Notes under the pieces: generated by a model
What the model saw: the letters and a program-made list of their open reading frames with translations, nothing else
The model's database searches: none
Told to the model about the DNA's origin: nothing
Shown: in pieces, positions 1 to 7,817 of the stretch
Numbering within the stretch: position 1 is the first letter of the stretch
How the letters are laid out: the number at the start of each line of letters is the position of its first letter
Program-made: the position numbers and the translations under genes
From: JANSWP01 sp041941305
Lineage (GTDB): Bacteria; Bacteroidota; Bacteroidia; Chitinophagales; Saprospiraceae
Direction of reading: 5' to 3'
Assembly: GCA_041941305.1 (NCBI GenBank)
Contig: JBGTQJ010000020.1
Coordinates: 1 to 64,000 of the forward strand
Length of the DNA: 64,000 nt

Positions 1-531
1 GACAATCGCTTCGCAGGCTATTGGAAAAACCTCTTTGTGTTCAGGATGAGCCATAACCGAAGCCAATGCTTGATGTGAATAAGTCGTTTTAGTGACCTCT
101 CCTTTTTTGTTACGATAGACTTTAGTCAGGCAATGTTCACAAGGCTGTTTGGCACTGCAATAGTGCTGAGTACCATCAAACAAGATGCAATGATAACGAC
201 CCAATACTTTGTAATCCTCCACAATCCCCTCATTTCCAATCGCTTGTATCGGAATCCGAAAGCATTCTTGAATATCTTTGGGGGTAATCCCATCAATACC
301 TTCTCGAAGGGCAGTATCAGATGGTAAAAATTCCACCCCGTATATCCGTTTAAGATTAGCTTCGCGTTCAGGATAGTTCTCGCGAAAATGATTCAATGAG
401 GGGTCTTTTAAATGGAACATCGCAAAACCTGTTTGAAGATAGTCATCTAAACCTATTTGAGCATTCTTATAACGGTGTTCACTAACTGACTTGAAACCTG
501 ATTTGATGCTTTGTATTAATTTGTCAACCAT
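1..531 (-). CDS. DDE-type transposase, N-terminal part (runs off window)
   Basis: A minus-strand frame is open for all 177 codons from an ATG at 531-529 to the window edge, so the protein continues beyond base 1. It begins MVDKLIQSIKSG and has, near residues 118-140, a block LFDGTQHYCSAKQPCEHC. The FDGT aspartate looks like the first acidic residue of a DDE catalytic triad, and the Cys/His cluster after it is seen in some IS-encoded transposases. The rest of the catalytic core lies outside, so the IS family cannot be named and it is unknown whether the element is intact. It is the only gene at this edge. Function from family resemblance is fairly likely; activity is unknown. Confidence 0.65.
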   Translation of the reverse strand, partial: MVDKLIQSIKSGFKSVSEHRYKNAQIGLDDYLQTGFAMFHLKDPSLNHFRENYPEREANLKRIYGVEFLPSDTALREGIDGITPKDIQECFRIPIQAIGNEGIVEDYKVLGRYHCILFDGTQHYCSAKQPCEHCLTKVYRNKKGEVTKTTYSHQALASVMAHPEHKEVFPIACEAIV

Positions 532-832
532 ACGCAGTCTCTTTTGGCTGCTAAGGTAAGACTGGCGATTTTACCAGTCATATAGTTTTTTCGCTAATAG
601 CGAGAATTGCTGCAGAGTTATCCGATTGACTTAAACTTACTAATGGATTGAAAAAGGTTAAGCTGTAAAAACACAGAACAAAACTCAAATACTTGAAGTT
701 GATGTTGATTGGATTTTTCATTTGGTGAGAATTTAATTGATTATCAATGATTTATGAAAATGACAGAAGTGAATTTACTCAAAATATTTCAAAAAATCGG
801 TTTCATGGTAATTAAACATTCTCTAGGTTTCT
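532..832. other. Gene-free stretch next to the transposase
   Basis: AT-rich sequence with no convincing reading frame between the transposase start and the terminator at 845. It should contain the transposase promoter and possibly the end of the insertion element. No clear terminal inverted repeat can be assigned because the other end is outside the window. Confidence 0.5.
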
Positions 833-837
833 GTTCC

Positions 838-880
838 AAAAACTGAGAAAGGACTGCGAAATTAATCACAGTCCTTTCTC
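838..880 (-). terminator. Rho-independent terminator of the small gene at 914-1258
   Basis: A perfect 12-bp inverted repeat (GAGAAAGGACTG at 845-856 with CAGTCCTTTCTC at 869-880) has a 12-nt loop. Read on the minus strand it is followed by a short T run, and it lies 34 bases past the stop of the minus-strand gene. Confidence 0.75.
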
Positions 881-913
881 TTTAGACTAAACGAACTGGT
901 ATTTTCCGTAAAA

Positions 914-1258
914 TCAATATTCATTATTTTTGAAATTAAAATCTTGTTTTTCTTCTGGTGGGCTTCCTTGCACGTCAGAATTTTCAGTGTAATTTAACAA
1001 GGATTCAATCACCTCTCTTATTTCGTTGGGAGCATTTGAATAAATAGATTGTGTTGTTCTTCTCCACCGAATAATTTTTTCTCCTTCTTTTGTAAGGTGT
1101 AGTTTAAAGTTTTGATAAAAATCAGTATTAGAGATAAATCGGATTCGATAGCTTCTCTCTGCACCATATAAATGAGTGGAATTAGCAAAAGCAAATTCCT
1201 TATCTTGACTTTCACTATATAATTCAGCAGTTACACCATTTTTAAATTGAATTTTCAT
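914..1258 (-). CDS. Small hypothetical protein, 114 aa
   Basis: A 114-residue soluble protein starting MKIQFKNGVTAELYSES and ending in a polar, charged tail rich in E, K and N. No signal peptide, membrane helix or recognised motif is visible. The gene has its own terminator at 845-880 and an AT-rich upstream region, which supports a real transcription unit. Residues 1-50 alternate hydrophobic and polar positions, as in a small beta-rich fold; this is only an impression. Function is unknown, and I found no link to the neighbouring transposase or to the alginate locus. Confidence 0.6.
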   Translation of the reverse strand: MKIQFKNGVTAELYSESQDKEFAFANSTHLYGAERSYRIRFISNTDFYQNFKLHLTKEGEKIIRWRRTTQSIYSNAPNEIREVIESLLNYTENSDVQGSPPEEKQDFNFKNNEY

Positions 1259-1986
1259 TTTAAGACTAAAGGTAAAATATTTACTGTTTATTATCTATCC
1301 TATTTTGTGTTTTCGTGAATTACCCACTCCTCCCAAAACTGTATAATTTTCGAAGCTTATCCGAGCAAAGAATATACGGACTAGCATTGATTCTCAGGTA
1401 TTTACAAAATCCAATATTTAAAGGTTTATTCTATTTTTACACCTTATGCATATAATGTGTAATATGGTTTTTAGACTTTCGTATTCCGTAAAGATAAATT
1501 GCGAAAAATAAACTGTTTAAATAGATCGAAAACTAAATTTTTTTCAAAAAACTAAATAGTCTGTATTCGCATTACGCTAGCGAAATACGAAAAATGAATC
1601 TCTTTTCTAGTTATCTTATAAATGAATCAGCGGAAAATTGGGTATCAGTAAATAGTATTTTTTAAAATTCAATACAGAAACCAAACTTAACACGAATCGT
1701 CTTGAAGACCTGCCCAATATCCAATTGAAGTTTAGAAACTTCAAAATCGCTATTCTTTTAATATATAGTCGGGAATAAGTTTCACGACTTAACAAGACCA
1801 TGTAGTAGTGAAGGAATCTTCTTAATGTGATTCCCAATTTCCAAACCTAATCGTCCGGCTAAGAGCAAGGATATTTTCGGTTTCCGAACCGAAAATCAAT
1901 ATTATTCACGTCTTCAAGACGTTTAGCTGCCTTAGCCAATTTCAAAACCAAATAAGGCAATTTTCACAAAAAACCATCAAAAATTT
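1259..1986. other. Long intergenic region upstream of the alginate regulator
   Basis: About 730 bases of AT-rich sequence without a credible gene. It contains the hairpin at 1873-1896 and two copies of a CGTCTTnAAGAC-type word (about 1698-1709 and 1909-1921). Nothing else recognisable was seen. Confidence 0.6.
1873..1896. repeat. Perfect 10-bp hairpin
   Basis: ATTTTCGGTT at 1873-1882 and AACCGAAAAT at 1887-1896 are perfectly complementary around the 4-nt loop TCCG. No T run follows. A near-palindrome, CGTCTT C AAGACG, follows at 1909-1921. These may be remnants of a structured element or upstream regulatory sites; their role is unknown. Confidence 0.5.
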
Positions 1987-2015
1987 TTGCATTTCAAAAA
2001 TAAGTTATAGTTTTG
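1987..2015 (+). promoter_or_regulatory. Candidate Bacteroidota promoter for the GntR regulator
   Basis: TTG at 1987-1989 and TAGTTTTG at 2008-2015 match the Bacteroidota -33 TTG and -7 TAnnTTTG boxes with an 18-nt spacer. The -7 box is 57 bases upstream of the ATG at 2072 and runs straight into the palindromes at 2011-2040. Confidence 0.5.
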
Positions 2016-2040
2016 GCTTACCAAAAATTGGTCAACCAAT
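2011..2040. promoter_or_regulatory. Operator-like palindromes, probable GntR binding sites
   Basis: Two inverted repeats abut: TTTTGG-4 nt-CCAAAA (2011-2026) and ATTGGT-CA-ACCAAT (2027-2040). A further half-site-like TACCAGTTAACCA follows at 2041-2053. The TGGTnnACC core is of the type bound by FadR-subfamily GntR dimers. Its position directly downstream of the -7 box and before the regulator's own ATG suggests autorepression. Binding by this protein is inferred. Confidence 0.55.
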
Positions 2041-2071
2041 TACCAGTTAACCAAAAAAAGAAAAAAACCAC

Positions 2072-2812
2072 ATGGCAAACTTCGACGTACTCAATAATTT
2101 TCAGGAAATCAGAATAGAATCGCCCGTTGATAAAATCATTCGGCAAATACGAGAATTGATCACTTCAGGTCAATTGAACCCAGGCGACAAGCTACCTCCT
2201 GAACGAAAACTCTCTGAAAAATTGGGAGTTGGGCGAAGCAACGTCAGAGATGCCATTAAAAAATTGGAATTCTACGGAATTTTAAAAACCCTTCCTCAAA
2301 GCGGAACCATCGTTGCAGGCATTGGCATCACTGCTTTGGAAGGATTAATATCAGATGTTTTGAAAATAGAAAACAGCGACTTTGCTTCGCTTGTCGAAAC
2401 ACGAGTATTGTTAGAAACCGAGTCGGCAAAACTCGCCGCATTGAGAAGAACTGACCAGGATCTTGCAGACATCAAAGCAGCTTTAGAAGCTTATGCAAAT
2501 AAAGTAAAATTGAATCAACAGGCAGTTGAAGAAGATTTGATGTTTCATTTGAAAATTGCAGAGGCGAGCAAAAATACGGTTTTGAAATCCTTGATGCTGA
2601 TTATCACACCCGACATTATTAATAATTTTATCAAGCTGGATATTTGTAATGATAGTCGGATGACCACTGCGATGGAAGAACATGAAATTATCTTGAAACA
2701 CATTATTGCACAAGAGCCAGAAAAGGCTGCTTCAGCTATGCGCATGCATTTGAAAGATGTTTTTGAATACAGTCAGAGTTTAAAGAATCGACAAGGAAAC
2801 GGACAAGAATAG
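2072..2812 (+). CDS. GntR-family regulator, FadR/FCD type, of the alginate locus
   Basis: The 246-residue protein has an N-terminal winged helix (about 17-85) with the GntR signature region PGDKLPPERKLSEKLGVGRSN. A C-terminal all-helical FCD ligand domain follows (about 100-235), with spaced D/H residues in EEDLMFHLKIAEAS, EEHEIILKHI and AMRMHLKDV that can form the FCD metal site. FCD regulators often sense sugar acids, and homologues in alginate loci respond to KDG or related uronate products; the ligand here is inferred from context. It is the first gene of the locus, with operator-like palindromes upstream and a terminator after it, so it probably forms its own transcription unit. Confidence 0.88.
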   Translation: MANFDVLNNFQEIRIESPVDKIIRQIRELITSGQLNPGDKLPPERKLSEKLGVGRSNVRDAIKKLEFYGILKTLPQSGTIVAGIGITALEGLISDVLKIENSDFASLVETRVLLETESAKLAALRRTDQDLADIKAALEAYANKVKLNQQAVEEDLMFHLKIAEASKNTVLKSLMLIITPDIINNFIKLDICNDSRMTTAMEEHEIILKHIIAQEPEKAASAMRMHLKDVFEYSQSLKNRQGNGQE

Positions 2813-2883
2813 GTCTAAACAATTATTCTCATAAATTAAAAATACAAAGGGTATGAAACGGAACAACCACAACAATTCAAGCT

Positions 2884-2924
2884 AAAGGGCTTTGGCAATC
2901 CGCGTAGATTGTCAAAGCCCTTTC
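2884..2924 (+). terminator. Terminator after the GntR gene
   Basis: A 17-bp stem (arms 2884-2900 and 2907-2923, one G-U pair) with a 6-nt loop lies 72 bases past the regulator stop and ends in TTTCATTT. It separates the regulator from susC and could also attenuate read-through. Confidence 0.75.
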
Positions 2925-3087
2925 ATTTAGTAAAATTTCAATTTTTCAACCCTTCTGTCTTTACCAATGACTTAAAGTGCAAGACATTTTGAGAAGGGAA
3001 GTTTATACTTGAAATTGAACATTTTACAAATAAAAAATGCCCACCCGAAGGTGAGCAAAATGTAGAAAAATTTAAAAAAATTAAATT

Positions 3088-6000
3088 ATGACAACAAAAT
3101 TAACAAATCATTCCAACAATTCCGTTTGGGCATTTTGTCTGATGGCTTTGTTGCTATGCCTGCCTTCCCTTTCCCAAGGAAATACTCATTGGGCAGAAGA
3201 AATGAAACCCATTACTGGGGTCATCACTTCAGGAGCTGATGGGTTACCTTTGATTGGGGTAACTGTTTCTATAAAAGGAACAAGCTCAGGAACGATTACA
3301 GGTCTTGATGGAAGTTTTACAATAGAAGCCGAAGAGGGTGCTATACTTGTTATTAGTTATACAGGATTCAAAACTCAGGAAGTAACTGTTGGTTCTGAAA
3401 GTGCATATAACATCGTTTTACAAAGTGATACAACACTTTTGGATGAGGTAGTAGTTATTGGTTATGGCACTCAGAAAAAATCACACTTAACTGGCTCTGT
3501 TTCCAAAGTTGAAAATAAAAATTTAGACCAGATAGCCGTATCAAGAGTAGATGATGCATTGATTGGTCAAGTGTCTGGGGTTAATATCCAGGCAACTAAT
3601 GCCGAAGCCGGTGGTGCTCCTACGATTACCATTAGAGGGTTTGGTTCTATAAATGCCAATACAGGACCTGCAGTCGTAATTGACGGGTTAGTTGTAGATG
3701 CTGATTTCTTAGGCAACTTGGATATGAACGATATAGAATCATTTGAAATCTTAAAAGATGCTGCATCTGCTGCCATTTATGGTAGTGAAGGTTCAAATGG
3801 TGTGATCATGATTACTACAAAGAGCGGACAAGCTGGAAAAACTAAATTTAGTTATGAATCATATATAGGTAGGAAAGAGGCATTCGGAAGTGATGATTAT
3901 AAAAAGAGTGTTGCAGACTGGGCTGAATTTGAATTAGCTCAATCCGGAACCCTTACCAATCATACGAAATACGCACAACAATTAGTCGCAGTAACGGGTA
4001 TTGACAGAGATTGGCAAGATGTATTTTTTGATGGCGGAAACATTTCGAGTCATTCATTTTCTGCAAGAGGTGGAAATGTAAAGACAAAATTCAGCGCAGC
4101 ATTGAGGACTGTGGGTGATGAAGGAGTTGTAATTACGGATAACTACAGATTGTACTCCATAAAATTAAAGATGGATACCAGAATTACGGACAATCTGAAA
4201 TTCGGATTGAGTGCCACCCCTTCTTATTCAAAACGAAGAGCTTTACCTACCTCAATTCATAACCCAATCAGACAATCTCCATGGTTGCCTATTTACCATA
4301 CGGAAGAAACATTGCCATATATTAACAGAGACAATTATCCGGATGTTGGAGTTGGCGATTATTTCTTGGAAAATCATTTGAGAAATATTGATATAGATAC
4401 TACTGATGAATTTGGTTCCAGCCGACCACGGACATCAGGAGACATGAATCCATATGCTCAATATGTTGAAAGAGAACATTATGAGTATAAAACTAAGCTG
4501 TTGGGCTCAACCTATTTAGATTATGAAATTGTGGATGGGCTTTCAGCGAGAACATCCCTGGGTATTACATTAGAAAACCGTAAGCGAACCAGATGGAACG
4601 GAACAAAACATCATGCACAGGCAAGCAGAGCTTCTTATCAATTACAAAACAGGGTACGTACCAGAGTGATTACAGATAATACTTTATCTTATAATAAAGA
4701 ATTAAATGACCACTCGTTTGGTGTATTGGTAGGTGCAACTTTCCAAAGAAGGCAATTTGAAAACAGTGTCATTGAAGGTACTGGATACTCTAATGATTTG
4801 CTTAAAAATTTACAAGGAGCAACTACCGTTTCAGAATTTGAAGAAGTCAATGTTGAAAAAAATAAGATTGGTTATTTCGCAAGGCTTAACTATGCTTTCG
4901 CAAATAAATATTTAATAAATGCTTCATTTAGACGGGATGCCAGTTCTGTTTTTGGTGTAGATTCAAAATGGGGTAATTTCCCTGCAGTTTCTGTAGGTTG
5001 GAATGCGCACAATGAAGATTTCTTATATGAAAGTGATTTCCTAAGCATATTAAAGTTCAGAGTTAGCTATGGACTGACAGGTAATGAGAATTTCAGTGTG
5101 GGTGATGATATTATTAATGCATATCCTTATCTGGCATTATTGAACACTTCCAATGCTATCACTGAAGGCAGTATTTCTCCTGGTGTTTCTGCTCGTAACA
5201 TAGCAAATACATTATTGCAGTGGGAAGCTTCGAAGGAATTTAACCCTGGAATTGATTTTGGGTTTTTAGATAACAGAGTAACAGGATCATTTGATTATTA
5301 TGTAAGAACCAGTGATCAATTACTATTAGAAAACCCGGTTTCTTATGTGACCGGCTTTACTGGCGGTATTGTCAATTTGGGTGAGGTAGAGAACTCCGGA
5401 ATCGAGTTTGAATTGAGAACCGTAAATGTCAGAAACTCGAAATTTAGATGGAATTCCACAGTAATTGCATCTACAAACAAAAATGAATTAATCAGTTTTG
5501 GTGAATCAAATGGAGCATTATTGGAAGATGGGTTTGGCAGAAATTCACAATGGATAAACTTAGTAGGTAATCCTATCTCCTCTTTTTACGGATTTGTCGT
5601 AGATGCGGAGTTAGCGACTGAATATTATGACTCGCCTTATATTCCAATTAACGGTACTGCAGAAGATGTAATCGTAAGAGATTTAAATGGTGACGGATTA
5701 ATTACAGATGCAGATAAGACGATTCTGGGAGATCCTTATCCGGAATTGATATGGAGTTTTACCAATGAATTTATAATTGGAAATTTTGATTTTTCTGTTA
5801 TGATTCAAGGAAGTCAAGGTGCTGAAGTGAAAAATATTGGAGACCAATATTTTGAAACACATTGGCAAGGTTCTACCTCTGATTATGAAGCTGTTGTTGC
5901 CGCTGGAATAGTACCTCATACTTCTTTCCTCCAACCAAAAGTATTGACGAACGATGTCGTACAAAGTGCAGGCTACTTTTCATTGAGAAATGTAAACATT

Positions 6001-6219
6001 GGATACACCTTCTCAAAAGCTCAATTATCTAAGGTTGGTTTAGAAAATTTAAGAGTTTATGCAACTGGTCAGAATTTGATTTATAAAACTTCTGATGATT
6101 ATCACGGATTCAATCCTGAATACATTGATACCAATAACAGTCCCAGAGCTTATGGCTCTCAAAGAGCTGGTACACCTTTGTTTAGAACCATATCATTTGG
6201 TCTGAACGTTAAATTTTAA
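3088..6219 (+). CDS. susC: SusC/RagA-type TonB-dependent outer-membrane transporter
   Basis: A 1043-residue SusC homologue of typical length. Residues 1-37 form a long signal peptide. Residues about 42-112 are the carboxypeptidase-like regulatory domain (ITGVITSGADGLPLIGVTV), followed by a TonB-box-like stretch LDEVVVIGYG, a plug domain (about 125-245, with DAASAAIYGSEGSNGVI) and a 22-strand-type barrel ending in an aromatic C-terminus (SFGLNVKF). It should import alginate oligosaccharides across the outer membrane with the SusD partner encoded 20 bases downstream. The substrate is inferred from the surrounding alginate lyase and DEH-pathway genes. A small hairpin lies in the leader at about 3039-3056. 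Confidence 0.93.
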   Translation: MTTKLTNHSNNSVWAFCLMALLLCLPSLSQGNTHWAEEMKPITGVITSGADGLPLIGVTVSIKGTSSGTITGLDGSFTIEAEEGAILVISYTGFKTQEVTVGSESAYNIVLQSDTTLLDEVVVIGYGTQKKSHLTGSVSKVENKNLDQIAVSRVDDALIGQVSGVNIQATNAEAGGAPTITIRGFGSINANTGPAVVIDGLVVDADFLGNLDMNDIESFEILKDAASAAIYGSEGSNGVIMITTKSGQAGKTKFSYESYIGRKEAFGSDDYKKSVADWAEFELAQSGTLTNHTKYAQQLVAVTGIDRDWQDVFFDGGNISSHSFSARGGNVKTKFSAALRTVGDEGVVITDNYRLYSIKLKMDTRITDNLKFGLSATPSYSKRRALPTSIHNPIRQSPWLPIYHTEETLPYINRDNYPDVGVGDYFLENHLRNIDIDTTDEFGSSRPRTSGDMNPYAQYVEREHYEYKTKLLGSTYLDYEIVDGLSARTSLGITLENRKRTRWNGTKHHAQASRASYQLQNRVRTRVITDNTLSYNKELNDHSFGVLVGATFQRRQFENSVIEGTGYSNDLLKNLQGATTVSEFEEVNVEKNKIGYFARLNYAFANKYLINASFRRDASSVFGVDSKWGNFPAVSVGWNAHNEDFLYESDFLSILKFRVSYGLTGNENFSVGDDIINAYPYLALLNTSNAITEGSISPGVSARNIANTLLQWEASKEFNPGIDFGFLDNRVTGSFDYYVRTSDQLLLENPVSYVTGFTGGIVNLGEVENSGIEFELRTVNVRNSKFRWNSTVIASTNKNELISFGESNGALLEDGFGRNSQWINLVGNPISSFYGFVVDAELATEYYDSPYIPINGTAEDVIVRDLNGDGLITDADKTILGDPYPELIWSFTNEFIIGNFDFSVMIQGSQGAEVKNIGDQYFETHWQGSTSDYEAVVAAGIVPHTSFLQPKVLTNDVVQSAGYFSLRNVNIGYTFSKAQLSKVGLENLRVYATGQNLIYKTSDDYHGFNPEYIDTNNSPRAYGSQRAGTPLFRTISFGLNVKF

Positions 6220-6239
6220 TTTTAAAAAAATCAACAATA

Positions 6240-7691
6240 ATGAAATATCTCAAATTAATAATTCTTGCTGTAATAGGAATAGCTTTTCATTCCTGTGAAG
6301 ACAGTTTTTTAAATCCATTGCCGGATTCTGCAATTGTTGTGGATGCATTCTTTGAAACGGATGAGGACGTTTTAGCTGGAATCATAGGTATTTATGATGC
6401 CATACAAGGGGTCAATGAAAATACAGAGACCAATATAACCAGAGCTAATCGGGGAGTACAATTTGAATATATGTTGTCCGAAATGCGTACTGATAATACC
6501 CGGACGGCAACATTAGAAGGTACAAAAGCTGATTTTCACAGATACAGAGTTAATCCTGATAATATCCAATCAGAGGATTTTTATCAATCTATGTACGAGG
6601 TTATTTTTCGGGCAAATAATATCCTGAATTTTATTGATGCGGCAGATCCAAAGAATCAAGCCATTTATGCGGCTGAGGCTAAATTTTTGAGAGCTTTTGC
6701 CTATTTTAAATTGGTTAGATTGTATGGCGATGTGCCTTTGGTTACTACAGTAGTAGGACCTACAGAAAATGATTTACTCTTTACGAGAGTGGCTGTAGAT
6801 CAGGTTTATCAGCAAATCGAGTCAGATCTTCAAGAAGCGATTGACAATTTGGATAACAGCTATAAATCTAGGGCTTCGAAAGCAGCTGCACAAGGTCTCC
6901 TGGCAAAGGCTTACATGACACAGCCAAGCCCCAACTATTCAGGAGCGCAGCAATTGTGCGAGGCAATTATTAGTAGCGGAGAATTTAGTTTAGAAGCTGA
7001 CTTCAATGATGTCTTTTATAATGAATTGAACAACGAAATCCTTTTTGCTGTCCAATATGCTTTAGGAAATCCTTTGGAAAGTCAAAGTTTTTCATCTGAA
7101 TTTACAGCGACAATTCGCCAGGGTAGGGAAGATGGCCACAACATGGTCAACGATAATCTCGTAGCAGTTTTTAGTTCTCTTGGAGGAAATAGAACTGAAA
7201 CTTCTTTTTGGAATACAGGCACTTGGATTGAGGTAGCCAAATTTTTACCTGAAGGATCTGATATTTCAGTCACTCCACCTACTTATGGTTCAAGTCCTCG
7301 TGATGCGGGTAATGATGTGATTGTTTTGCGTTATGCAGATGTATTGTTGATGCACGCAGAGGCTATTATGGCAGGAGGAACTTCCACGAATGATGGTAGT
7401 GCAATAGACGCTTACATGGAGGTTAGAGTAAGAGCAGGATTTGATCCTGTGGATGATCGTCCTTCATCGCTTACTAAAGACGCATTATTGGATGAAAGAC
7501 GGGTAGAATTGGCTTTTGAAAATCAACGATTCTATGATTTACTGAGATTCGGAGTTGCTGATCCTGTCTTAAGCGCGCATGCTGCCGAAATGGGATATAG
7601 TAGTTATAGCGCAAGAAAATTATTATTGCCAATTCCTGCAAGAGAAATTAATTTAAGTGGCGGGCTTTTAACACAAAACCCAGGATATTGA
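6240..7691 (+). CDS. susD: SusD/RagB-family surface glycan-binding lipoprotein
   Basis: A 483-residue RagB/SusD protein. A hydrophobic N-terminus ends in a Cys (IAFHSCEDSFLN), consistent with lipoprotein processing and surface export. The alpha-helical TPR-like scaffold is visible in blocks such as EAKFLRAFAYFKLVRLYGDVPLV (about 145-165), and the usual C-terminal block LDERRVELAFENQRFYDLLRFG precedes a short loop-rich tail. It would form the lid of the SusC channel and bind alginate oligosaccharides. It starts 20 bases after susC and is co-transcribed with it; a strong hairpin terminator follows. Confidence 0.93.
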   Translation: MKYLKLIILAVIGIAFHSCEDSFLNPLPDSAIVVDAFFETDEDVLAGIIGIYDAIQGVNENTETNITRANRGVQFEYMLSEMRTDNTRTATLEGTKADFHRYRVNPDNIQSEDFYQSMYEVIFRANNILNFIDAADPKNQAIYAAEAKFLRAFAYFKLVRLYGDVPLVTTVVGPTENDLLFTRVAVDQVYQQIESDLQEAIDNLDNSYKSRASKAAAQGLLAKAYMTQPSPNYSGAQQLCEAIISSGEFSLEADFNDVFYNELNNEILFAVQYALGNPLESQSFSSEFTATIRQGREDGHNMVNDNLVAVFSSLGGNRTETSFWNTGTWIEVAKFLPEGSDISVTPPTYGSSPRDAGNDVIVLRYADVLLMHAEAIMAGGTSTNDGSAIDAYMEVRVRAGFDPVDDRPSSLTKDALLDERRVELAFENQRFYDLLRFGVADPVLSAHAAEMGYSSYSARKLLLPIPAREINLSGGLLTQNPGY

Positions 7692-7723
7692 TTGAATAAT
7701 AAGTTCTTGATTTAAAAAAGAAA

Positions 7724-7799
7724 ACTGCTCGGGAGGATTTGTAATCCGACCAAGTCCGACAGAGTCGGATTACAAATCCTCCCGAGCAGTAGTTTTTTT
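7724..7799 (+). terminator. 27-bp perfect hairpin terminator after susD
   Basis: Arms at 7724-7750 and 7764-7790 are perfectly complementary over 27 bp around a 13-nt loop, preceded by an A run and followed by a T run. The loop partly repeats the stem end (GTCCGAC). It is much longer than a normal terminator and may be a dispersed palindrome used as one. Confidence 0.8.
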
Positions 7800-7817
7800 A
7801 ATTGGAAAAATAAAAAA

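Noticed and set aside
1616..1837. A 73-codon minus-strand frame in the gap before the GntR gene
   Set aside because: Composition is unlike the real genes here, no motif, no neighbour logic, and it overlaps palindromic words; judged to be chance.
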